From Siphonodentalium dalli (taxonomy: Eukaryota > Mollusca > Scaphopoda > Gadilida > Siphonodentaliidae): DNA of 64,000 bases. Under the pieces are notes generated by a model, which saw only the letters and a program-made list of their open reading frames with translations, made no database searches and was not told where the DNA came from. Of this stretch, positions 12,001 through 24,500 are shown in pieces (the first letter of the stretch is position 1; every line of letters begins with the position of its first letter). The translations under genes and the position numbers were made by a program. The stretch covers positions 156,415,043 through 156,479,042 of the forward strand of contig CP136069.1 of NCBI GenBank assembly GCA_032622095.1, in the 5' to 3' direction.

Positions 12001-15000
12001 ACACATCACTTAATCCGACCAAGCCACTGTTGTGGAGACGATAGTCCACAGGCGGGCTCGAACTCATGCTGGTGCGTTAACACCATTACAAGTCCAAAAC
12101 AGTAACCACTGGGCTACCGAAGTGCAAAGAAAGACTTATGTATACTGTGTGCAAAATACAAATAACCCTTTATAGAGAGCACCATAGATATACATGAAGT
12201 CGTGCAATACAGAATGTAGTACAGTTAATATTCAAAACGTTTTCACACCTGAATGAGTGTGTGTGTATATTATAAGTAACCGTGATTGATTAACTTTTTT
12301 GATGCCACCCAACACCAGTAGACAGACCCCCTTGGGTATATTTTGTTAAAACTTTACAGGTGGGTGGACATAAAGTTGGGCTATATGTAACACCTTTGCC
12401 CACTCTGTAGAGCATGGTTGGTGATTTTTTTTTTTTTTTATAATTTAAATTTTGTTTTTTGTTTTAAATAGAAATGGAAATTACTCTTGTTCAAAGTAGT
12501 TAATTTGACAAATATTATATCTTAATTGACAACACACACTGTCATTCTTATATATTAATTAAATGCAGTGATTGCTGATGGCGAAAAAGTTTTCGTTAGT
12601 TTATCGCCGATGGAAGCGTCCCGATTCGAGTAGTAAATATTTACAATTTAGCGTGGTTCAGACAATATTTTCTATGGAGTGGTACGGTCGATTTGCTTGA
12701 GATTTTCGGTGATGTTAGTAGAATTATTATATCCAAGGCTGAATCAATCAGAATTCTATGATTGTATACCAACCAAACACACAAATATAGCAGTACAGCA
12801 ATAGCGACCATGTTCTTTATGCATGCACTTAGGTCCATGTGGGTTCCAATGTTGTGAAATCTGGATAGGTCGACCTGTGCTTAAACTTGTACAACTAAAT
12901 TTAGTCAATTTTAGCTGAAAACTGAATATATTATCAATAACATATGCTCTTCGGTGACCTCAGGATATAATCACCTCATATATATATATATATATATATA
13001 GTACAGACACCTACAGTAGAGTAGTTTAGATGGCAGAGTATATGGTAGAGTTACTCAATTATTATTTACATGTACAGCATTCAGAAAAGGAAAGGAAATT
13101 CAACAGTGTAGTGAGTAGCGCTGAATCTATTACAACAATATTGTCAGCTTTCATCAGGTCCAGACAATAGACAACCAGACACGTCTGTCTTCATAGAGTT
13201 ACACATCCTAGACCAGGGACACCCAATATTTTCGCAAATTTGCAGTGGCCAATCAAATGGTCAATATGCATAAAGGTATGTTTGGCATCAAAAGGGTTAA
13301 ATCAGCACTGCTATGACCTATTTCTCCACCTTCTTTAACCTTCTCTATACAAAATACTGACTGATGAGTAGCAAGCCTGGAGATAGTGTGTGTCATTTGC
13401 AGAATGAGGTCCCCAGAGGTTGAAATTAGTGATGCTATCCAGCACAGCGAGCTATCATCATTAAATTCACTCTCTGGGGACCTCATTCTGCTTAGACCTC
13501 GTCTTCTGGGAAGTATCTATAGTCTCAAATTGACATTGTTTTTAGTTAATTTTTCCCTTCTCTTTGGTTTCTATATCCCCTAATTTGCAGAAGATAAAAT
13601 GCATACCGGTAATCGAGGCGACTTCAATCTGATCCTAGGTCTCCCATAGCAGTTGATGCTTGAGCAGAATGAGGTCCCCAGAGGGTGAATTTGGTGATGC
13701 TAGCATGGCAAGAGGGATGGGAGAATCCATTTAGGATAGAATGGGTTAAAGACTTGATACGACTAACTTGCAATCGTAATAATGAGGATAACTTTTTCTG
13801 AGCTGATATTTTTGTATTTGAAAGAGAGATTACTCACAAGTCAAAATTAGATTACTAGTATATGTTTTAAACCAAACAAACAAAGAAACGAGCAAACAAT
13901 CATTCTAGAAACTAAATTGAATCGATATCGTTATATATTGTTATTATTAAGAAAATATAAATACTCAAAGCAAATATAGTGATCTAATGCACACATATGT
14001 TAATTAGTTGAAGTCGATTTATGAAGTCATTTATGATAGCAAGAACTATTATTGTTATTTAGAAAACCAGGAAGTTTTGATTTTTTAGTGTGAAAAATGA
14101 TTCTAACAGTATATTTTCCAAGAAAGTAAATCAATGCTTGTGGCTGTCAAGTGATCTAGATTTTAATATTGTGTCTTCATTTCTCAAAGAATAAGTTTTT
14201 TTCTAAATTGCCACATATATCAATGTTGAAATAGACCATATATACAGATATATACGTCATTTGAAAGGGACGGGCGGCCTTCGTTGTAGGTTATAATTTA
14301 GAAATAACATATCAAATTATGATAATTTCCTCACAAATATACTAATAATATAGCATGATGATGATATGAATGCGATATTATTCACAAAACACGCTTTGCG
14401 TCAGAGAAAATGCAGGTCGAGTGTTTAGTTTCTCGCAAAAAGCGCAGTGAATTGTTTATTAGCAAAGTCACGATATTGCATCCTTTCCTTGTTTAGATTC
14501 CTGCACATTATAAGTCAGTTGTAAAACCCCTAATTTGGTGTGTCTACAACTTACAACTCACAATACTATCATAGTAAATTTCTTATTTTGTGTGTACATT
14601 GTATTACCATATATAGGTTAGGAGAAAATACCAACTGGATTAAAATATATTCATCTCTTTGCAAGAACAATTATATTATGTACACATTTTCTGTCTGATC
14701 ATTTCAAAATCACGAATAACGTGGATTAGCTGGATTTTCAACTGACAGTGGGTAGAATGGGTCGATTAAAATATAATTTGGTGTGATTTCAATGTGATTG
14801 TTGATAGCTACAATAATTTTATCTTAACCTTCCACAGTGCGATGGAACATTTTGATTGGACGATCGGGCAGTTCCGAGTGTTTGTCTATAAACAAATGGT
14901 TCTGTAACATTTTTGATGTTTGTTTACATAACAATGCATACAAACATGACAATAACATGGAATTTATGCGATATTTATGATTGATATAAGAACAATATTT

Positions 15001-15487
15001 GTCTATTATATAATATTCTTTCTGTTTATGGCGATTTTAGTGGATGTGACTATTTTAACAGCTACACCCACAATGAAGGCCGCCTGTATCTTTAACCCTT
15101 TCTACTAAATGAATTCTCCCATCAGTTATAAAAGTAAACAGAATGGTCTATTTTTCATCTGCAGGTGTGTTCAGGAAATACAAGCAGATGACAAACAGAA
15201 GAACAGTTAATTATGGGTTTAGTCGGAAATATGGCTTGTTGCCATTAATCAGAAAGCTCTCAGTGAGACTAAATCCTGAAAAATTACCCATAATTCTGCT
15301 GTGGTTAAGGAGTCGATTATTTAGGGCATTAATGTATCATTATCTGAACATTTCCTACTAATGGGAACATGATGTCATTGATGTGTGCTCATTTTCCCAG
15401 AACACCCATCCAAATGAATAATAGACCAGTCCAATATATACTTCCATAACTGGGTAGGATAATCTATTTAGCAAACAAAGAATTAAC

Positions 15488-15519
<32 letters not shown>

Positions 15520-18500
15520 GGGGATTGACTAATAATTATGTCTGGTTAGAAAAAAGAAGCTCTGTTTCTAAGTCTACATATCTCGAGGCTTGGCAAACCT
15601 GCACAACCCAAAATGCTGTATAAACAGGGAATAGTCTAGAGTTTAGTTTGCCTGTCATTTGCAGTATGAGGTCCCCAGAGAGTGAATTTGGTGACGATAT
15701 CCTGCACAGTGGGCTAGCATCACCAAATTCACCCTCTGGAGACCTCATTCTGCATGTCCTCATCTGCTATGGGAGACATACTCAGATTATGCAATGTGTC
15801 GTCTGCCAATTTGGGGATATAGAGAAAATAAACTAAAAAAAAATAGAATCTATGTGAAGAAGTTTCTATAGAATTTTGATAATAAAGAAACTTTCCAGAG
15901 AAGATGAGGCCTAAGCAGAATGAAGTCCCCAGAGGTTGAATTTTGTGATTCTAGCCCACTATGCGGGATAGGATCACTAAATTCACCTTCTGGGGACCTC
16001 AATCTGCAAATGACAGACACACTAAACTCAGGTTTGCCAGGGACCAGCCTGGAGTATTCAAATTGGGAGGAGTCAACTCTCCGTTAGTTTATAAGGGATC
16101 AAGCCTTGAAATAGGGTGTCTGTCATTTGCAGAATGAGGTCCCCAGAGGGTGAATTTAGTGATGCTACCCCCGCATAGCGGGCTAGCATCACCAAATTCA
16201 CCCTCTGGGAACCTCATTCTGCTGAGGTGTAAGCCCACTATGCGGGTAGCATCACTAAATTCACCCTCTGGGGACCTCATTCTGCAAATGACAGACACCC
16301 TATTTCACGGCTTGGATAAATGGACTGTTATGAGGTTGAATTCATAAAGGCTGAAGTTCGTTTTTAATCTCAAACATCACCTTTCTGTGATCCAAAATGT
16401 TTATACATCACAAGAGCCCATTTCTTATAGAATTATGCTGAGTAAATACACCATTATAATCATAAAATACACTTCAAATATGCTGTTTTGAAATATTCAT
16501 ACTGGTATATGAGAGAGAAGTCACTTCTCCCTGGGACAAAAATAGGGATAAGTGGCACATTTAGGGAGATTGATTGATTGGGGTTTAACCCTTTACCCGA
16601 CAAACCGGCCAAAACCGGCCAAATAAAGCTTCAACAGCCTAAAATATCTTCGGTCTGTCTCAATAGAACCATACAAATATGGATATCATTGGAACCGGTT
16701 CCTTGACCACACTGTGATAGTTACAGTTATGCCCTGTGCCAATGCATTCTCTTATATATGCGAGTCGACCATAGGTCGCCTCGCATATATAAGAGAATGC
16801 ATTGGCCTAAAAAAAATCTTTTTTTAACACTTTTTCTTACATTCTTTAACAATTTTATAATTTTTAATGTGTTCTCTTATATATGCGAGGCGACCTATGG
16901 TCGACTCGCATATATAAGAGAATGCATTGGCACAGGGCCGTTCTGTTGGGTAAAGGGTTAACGTCATTTTAGAAACAAAGTCATATCACGAGGTTTTTTT
17001 TGGGGTTTTTTTTTAAGGGGGAAGATGTCTCCCAAGTCTCCTATGCTGGTCCCTGTGTATATTAATGTATATAAAGTTTAGATAATTTGTTAATTTCTTA
17101 TATTAACACAATCCCTTTCCTATGTTTTTTTTATAACCTTGGTTGTTGCAAAAATGTGCCAGACGACCGGAAAGTAGCTATTTATAGATGTATTCAGGTT
17201 TCCAGACTAATATTTTCAAAAACGTATTTTGTCTTAATTTATAGCAGTGTATGTAATAAAATGTTAGAATTGAGAAGAACCACCATTAACCATTTCATGA
17301 CAGGAGCTTCCTGAATTTTTTTCGAAAACCCTGTGCCACTCTATTCTCTTGAAAATGTGAGTCGCCCATAGGGCACCTTGCATATATAAGAGAATGCATT
17401 GGCCTAATGCTATTTACCTTGACTTGTAAGCCAGTACATTCTCTTATATATGCTAGGCTTCCTATGAGAGACTCACATATATGATAGTGCACTGGCACTG
17501 GGTATTTATGCTGCATCAGTGGAGATCCGGTCATGAAATGGTTAAGAGACTATCATGTTAGATGTAAAATGGTTATGTTCTGCTCACATATTTTTTATAA
17601 TTTCGATATAATTTACAGGAACATGTATAGCATTAATTTTTTTTTTAAATAAAATAATCATATTTTGTTTTTTTTTAAGCTCACTGAACTGTCTAACAAA
17701 TTTTGAGTAAGACAAAGATATTTTAAATAAGTTGTCGTTATAAGTAGAGGTCTCAAACTCAAATACATCTTTATATATTAAGATGAGAAAGGATGAATGA
17801 GTGGATATCTTTTCTGATGATGTCACAGTATGTCACAGTACAGCACAGGTCAATGAAATATACATGTATATCTGCAGATAACAGGCTATTATAAAACAAA
17901 AAAATATACACGCCTGTATCTTCAGACCATCAAAGGTCCATATTGTTGTTCCTGGGACCAGTTGTACTGTTCTAGGGTCCTGCGAATATTTGAATATGAT
18001 CGAATCGAACAGCGAATCGAATACTGCATATTTTATTTTGAAATAAATGTGAATCTATTAATTAACCCTTTGAGTGCCAGGGGCCGATCTCATCAGCCCT
18101 AAACCTACAAAATAAGTCTATAAGAATATTTTATTAAAATTGTAAAAAAAAAAAAAAATTGTTAGGCCAATGCATTCTCTTATATATGCGAGGCGACCTA
18201 TGGTCGACTCGCATATATAAGAGAATGCATTGGCACAGGGTATATGGGTTGATACAAAAATCGGACCTGGCACTCAAAGGGTTAAAGAGGTATCCAATTC
18301 ACTCTGTTTCCATTATTAAGACTTGTTAACAGATAATTATTTCACTGCATAACATGGTTATAATTAGAAACACATGTATTTCCCAATTTGGAAACAGGCT
18401 AAACTTTTTAATTTTTAATATTTCATGTTTACATCTTTGTTGAATTTCATATTGGCAGCTCAGTCGTTAGCACAATTTAAAGTCTCCAAGTCTGCTCATC

Positions 18501-21500
18501 AAGCTAAAAAAGGATCCATGTTGAAGTTGCTATACTGGTGATTCTTTATGTTTGTTTTTTAGTGTAGTTCGTTAAAGGGACGGTCGGCTTTGTTGTAGGT
18601 TATAATTTAGAAATAACATTTATCAAATTATGATAATTTCCACATGAATATACTAATAGTAATAATGATTCACAAAACATGTTTTGTGTCCAAGAAAATA
18701 CAGGTTGAGTGTTGTTCAGTTTCTCGCAAAAAAGCGCAGTGGATTGTTTATAAGCAGTCACGATATTGCATCATTTCCTTATTTAGATTCGCGCGCATTA
18801 TACGTCGGTTATAAAACACCTAATTTGGTGCGTCTACAACTTACAATGCTACTGATAGCAAATCCTTATTTGGTATGTATTACCATATACAGGTTAGGAG
18901 AAAATTCTCCAGCTCAACGGAACATTTCCATTGGACAATCCGGTAGTTCCAAGTGTTTGTATATAAACATACGGTTCTGTAATGTTTTTGATGTTTGTTT
19001 ACATAACAAAGCATACAAATGTGACAATAACATGCAATGTACGCGATAATTATGGTTGGTATAAGAACAACATATGTCTATTATATAAGCAGATGTGACT
19101 ATTTTAACAGCTATACCCACGCGAAGGCCGCCCGTATCTTTAAATGTGATCTAAATGTGCCCGAAGTCACTACGTTCCAACATGGAGGTTGGTTAGCAAG
19201 CTGAAAATGGTCCCCAAGATGAACTATACTCATAATGTGGAAATGCTTGCATCTGTTGATGATGTACACACCTCTTACCGGATATTCGCAGAGCCCTACC
19301 CTGTTCACATCTCTGATATACCATGACATTTATCAGAAAAGAATACCTCTAGTCGCGAGGCAAAGAAGAAGCAGAACACTAACTTTATCCCAAGGTCAGA
19401 GAAAATATGGAACTGTTGTCCTCGCAGGGATAACTCGGTCACAGTCCGGAACGGCATTGAAAAGTTTGGCTTCTCTATTCTCAGAGTCCGTAAAACATAA
19501 AACTGAGGCAATATTGCCACATCTATAATAATAGTTTGGAGCAGACCAAATTGTCACTAACTTCCCGTCAAACATGTACTTATAACCTGAAAACACACAA
19601 AACATACAAAATATAGGCAAATTTGAATTTTCGACAAAATCAGTTATAAATTTGCAGATGTGGCCCTTAAAGGGGTACTGTACACTAAATCTGGTCATTT
19701 ATGGGGCCATCTACTGTTATACTCAACAGTATAAATGCAACAAATGAATGAATTTGAGCCATGGATTAGTGCCAAATACACTCACATACTCTATGAATGA
19801 TGCAAACCACATGGTAATTATAATGAAAATTATTTTATGACTGGAGTCATAAAATCATTTTCATTATCATTATCAGGTTGTTTGCATTGTTTATAGAACA
19901 CATGAGTGTAATCCATGCCTCAAATTGATTCATTTGTTGCATATATTCTGTTGAGTATAAAAGTAGATGGTCCCATAAATGATATTTTTAAAAATATAAT
20001 ATATATTTCCTTAAAGAAAGCCGAACACTGAACTATATGGATATATGTCCTGCGTTTGTAAACCATAGTAGAAAAGGGGTTAACTTTTTTGTGGTCGCCT
20101 ACGATCCCTCGCAGTCTTCAGTGGCTTGCTCGGATTAGTCACGCATGCGCAGTCCCAATATAACCGACTGAATTCGCCAGTTTATTTTCAACTCAATCAG
20201 GAGATTGGCGAGTTGCGGGGTTGGGAATGGCACCGCCATGGGAGGGCCCTATGATAGTTCAGTGTTCAGGCTTTCTTTAAGGAAATATATATTATATTTT
20301 TTAAAATATCATATTTCCGCTAAAGGAAGCCGTTCACACTGAACTATATGGATTAGAATGCAAGCCCAGGAGGAGGCACGAGCAATAAAGTTAATAGCCA
20401 AATTTTGGAGGGAATGCACTCTTCTAAAACAGATTGTACCTAAATATGAACTCTCTAATGAATCTGTTATGATTAGGTACGTGAAATAACTCATATAATT
20501 AGAGTGCTATATTGCCCAAACATGTACCTCCCCCCCTTGTTTTTGGAAGCAACATCCCAGGTGGTGCCATTCAATTCAGAATTGCGAGCGAACCGAGCAA
20601 TTCTCTGTTCTTCATCCGTCAGTTCTAAGAATTGGTTGAACCGTCGAGACGTAACCGGAGGAGCGTAAACTGGTCCTGCCCTTAGAACAGTTATCACACA
20701 TTCACATGTCCCTGAGGTACCTATGTATCACAATATACACATTGCGTATATATATATATATATATATAAAATGATATAATATATATATCCGGGGGATATA
20801 CATATTAAGTTTTCCTCATGAGACCATGTCAGAAGGCCCTTCCAAAGCTGCGCCCATCAATCTAATGGGCGGAGCCAGATCACAGCTCCCTGTCATGATC
20901 CAACGTATCACTAAATATAGATATACAACCCCACAGAGAACATGTCTCATGTCTCTGAGGTACCTATGTATCACTGTTTCACAAGATATCATTGCAGAAA
21001 CCCGGTGACACAAATCTTTCGCATATATAGATATATAAAATGATATAATAGATATATCATGGTGATATATAAGTCATCATGAGATCATGTCAGAAGACCC
21101 TACTAAAGCTGCGCCCAACAATCCAATGGTCGGAGCCAGAGCAGAGATCCCTAGCACAATCCAATGTATCATTAAAGATATATATATAGCCCCTCAGAGA
21201 ACATGGCCGAACACCGCAGGTGACCAGAGCATCCAATGAGAAAGCAAACCGCTACTCTCAGGTGCCAAAACAATAGTGTCGGTACGAGTATTAATTTTGG
21301 AGAAATTTCCCAACGAGCACCATCCTTTGGAATGGAGACAGACAGCAAAATGTGCAATCACAAGTATTATGTTCAGCCTAAATCCACACACATTACTATT
21401 ATTAGGCCATCACGACCACTAGGCACCTGAGAGCAGTCCGCGTTCCCAGCGGAATACCTACCGCGATCCGATTCTAAGAAATGAAGGTGCGCCTTCTACA

Positions 21501-24500
21501 ACCGAAATCAGTTCAAATGATGTACAATGTAGTCAGATGATGAACACAGGTAAATTTTCACGGTCACCATACGGAATATTCAGGTCTGAGCCTCTGCCCC
21601 CCCAAACATGCAGCAGAACGACCTAGGTGTGTGATAGGTCAGTTAGTGTGAAGCATGCAGCAAACTAGGGGAAGACCCGCTCTAAAAATGGCTCCCCTAG
21701 GAAGGAAACGAATGAAATTATCATCCTCCTAGTAAAGGATACACATCCCTTTATAATGTTGTTTTATTTTAATATTAAGAGCCAAGATAGAGAGGAACTC
21801 CCCCCACCCAAGTGGTCCTGCTTATGGCATGTTTAAGGAAGAGAGGACAAACCCAGCATAGACCGAAATGCACAGTTGGCAGCATGGTTTCAGGCCCTTA
21901 CGATCGGGCATCTGGTGCCATGGGGATGGGATCCCACTTGTACGGGGTGGTCCCCTGTCTGCGTCTTAGGAAAGGTCGGTAATGCTGGTCAATGAGCTTC
22001 CTCGAAAGCTTAGCTGGACAGCGCAAACGTCTTTGCCTGTTTTATTGTCTATGTGCCAGATAATCAAATTGATATGGGCAATAGAAGTATGAAGAGCCAT
22101 GCTGATGGCCTCTTGTCGGAAAGGCTATTGGCAGTGGTCGTGGGACACGTGACAATATAAATGCTTTCCATGTAAATATGCTTCATTCGTGTGTGAAGTA
22201 TATTCGCCATATCAACGGTATGAAAGTTCGGGACACGTATATATTTGAACATTCATTGAGACTCCAGCTAGTCCATGAATACCTTCAAAACACCTACCAT
22301 GCCCTTTATGAACAATGCATGCTGTATTGGATGTACAGCCTGTTCTTGTACCCAGCTCACATTTGATATGGTTACTTGCCATAAATAATGTCTCCCCCCA
22401 CCTTCCTCGTCTTGGAATACCACTGCTATTATATCGTTATTCATTGGGGAACGTCATCCAGGCCACGGTCACCAGTTATTGCCAGTGGGCCAGTTACCTG
22501 GAGGGGTCAAGTCACCACGATTCTAAATACCTGTCAGGCTGGAATCATTCTCATAATTGAATCAAGAAGGGGAAAGGTTTTTCAAACCAAAGTATCTTCA
22601 AATATATTTGTAGATAGTGAAACCATGATTAAACACCGTCAGAGTGACGATAAGCTTCTTGCCTTACTCTAGAGAATGCAAACCGGAGCACCCATGATTT
22701 GTAATTTTGTGTCCCAATTAGAGCCATATCCAGAATTGTAGTAACCCAGCCCCCCCCCCCCCCCCCCCCCCCCCCGCTTCTTTTCGGTAAACCTACACAG
22801 GAAGGAAAGCAATTATGTTTGTATTCCGGAAGGAGACACCATTTAGTCGAGAAACAACCCAGCAATTTTGAAAGGATGGGTTAATTTTGGATACAATTCA
22901 GAATAATAACTAAAATCTGGAATTGAGACAATAGTGAAACTGTCATCACGATTAATTTTAGTGTCATGCTTGCAATCATTAAATGCTAGCAGTTCAAAAT
23001 TTTTGACAGTGAAGTTGAAGCACTGTACGAGAATCGAATCATGTACTCAACAGAATTCTGACTCCTGTCAGATGTCAATCCCTGTCTGAAATTAATGACA
23101 CTAACGAATCTTAGTACGACGACAGTCATTATTTTTCTGATATTGATAAACTGTAGTCTGATAACTTCAAGCGTCGACCAACACATCTAAATCATAGGAG
23201 ACATGTGTGACAGTATTAAAACAGAACACACAAAGTATTTTGTGAAAGCATGTTGTTTTGATGAGATCTAGTGACTCCAGTAGTGTTCTGTAACATGCAC
23301 ACACCTAGGTGTGTACATGGGTCAGCCATTAAGTTTTTATTGTCCACACCCGATTGCACAGCGTAGTGCACCCACGACAACATACCTGAACAAGTGTTGT
23401 AATGGGGAAAGTCAGCATTTGCATTCGGATTTTATTCAGTAATCTCGAATGGGACTTGTTAGCCTGACAAACTTGGTATCGGACCGAGTTCAGAATACCC
23501 TGACCAGGGTGCGATCCCCGGTCCGCTAGCACATGGCTGAGATTGTTACATTGAAGGTGATGCTCCGTTACGAGAATCAAACCATGAACAGAATTATAAC
23601 ACTTGTCCAATATCAATCTCTGTCAATTTATTAAAGTAATAATGACACTACTGTTTTTACATTCACATTGATAAACCCAGATGTAAATTGTAATCAACTT
23701 TTAAGTTCAAATGTGACCAACACATCTGGATCAGTTGTATTGAACAATAAAACAACAAAGTATTACGAGAAAGAATGTTGTTCATAACATTATGATAGAT
23801 AGCGTCAGTAGCGATGGTAATTATTGCTAAATAAATGTCCACGCGTAAATAAATTCCCACGAAATTAGGAGACTTCCGGTAGCGAATCACGTGGCATTTA
23901 TATCTGACAAATTATATCATACCTTATAGGTGCTATAATAATTACATAGATGTATTGCTCACAATAATCTATGCGCCTCGTAAGGCCTTGAAATGGCCGC
24001 TGATTATGGCGAAATGTCGATTTTCAGATTCGAATTTTTTTTAAATCCGCCGCCTATTCGAAAACACGGAACAATTGTATGTTTGAAGCGAAACGGTACG
24101 TGAATTCGAAACAATAATTCTAAAAACTAATGGGTAGGCGACCAGTAATTATTGTATCGATAAATTGAATTTGTTGTCTAGTTGTTAAACGACAAATTCG
24201 GAACAATACTCCCTTTAGACTTCCGTTCGGTTTGGTAGCAGAAAATAAACTGGCGAATTCAGTCGGTTATATTGGGACTGCGCATGCGTGACTAATCCGA
24301 GCAAGCCACTGAAGACCGCGAGGGATTGTAGGCGACCACAAAAAAGTTAACCCCTTTTCTACTATGGTTTACAAACGCAGGACATATATCCATATAGTTC
24401 AGTGTGAACGGCTTCCTTTAGCGGAAATATGGCCATATTTAGTGTACAGTACCCCTTCATCTAGGAGTGAAACATTTTTGGTCAAAAAGTTTGGACACAT

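Larger units (their letters stand above)
20311..24430. mobile_element. About 4.1-kb DNA transposon remnant (E2)
   Basis: Both ends carry ATATTTCCGCTAAAGGAAGC running into CGTTCACACTGAACTATATG in inverted orientation (20311 and 24430). The right end (24240-24430) also matches 20030-20190, including CGCATGCGTGACTAATCCGA. The interior has a tandem ~250-bp duplication (20700-20945 / 20946-21205) and another at 23015-23250 / 23565-23780. Short ORFs remain but I recognise no transposase domain. An inverted C26 run lies at 22750. Confidence 0.6.
19667..24457. mobile_element. F-type foldback MITE split by larger insertions
   Basis: Left 19667-19980 begins TTAAAGGGGTACTGTACACT; the right end ATTTAGTGTACAGTACCCC is at 24437-24456. 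The copy at 28799 shows the uninterrupted form, so about 4.45 kb (the next two elements) was inserted near its right end. Confidence 0.75.

Noticed and set aside
13253-16347. ORFs with [14 protein letters not shown] / [11 protein letters not shown] peptides
   Set aside because: Both strands of the family B hairpin are open; repeat artefact.
19396-19586. Processed PP6 pseudogene
   Set aside because: Only the last exon is present, with an intronic acceptor intact, so it is a genomic exon duplication, not a retrocopy.
23500-23565. Second tRNA-derived SINE on the minus strand (GGGGATCGCACCC)
   Set aside because: The B box is imperfect and the A box doubtful; it lies between two copies of a local duplication in E2.
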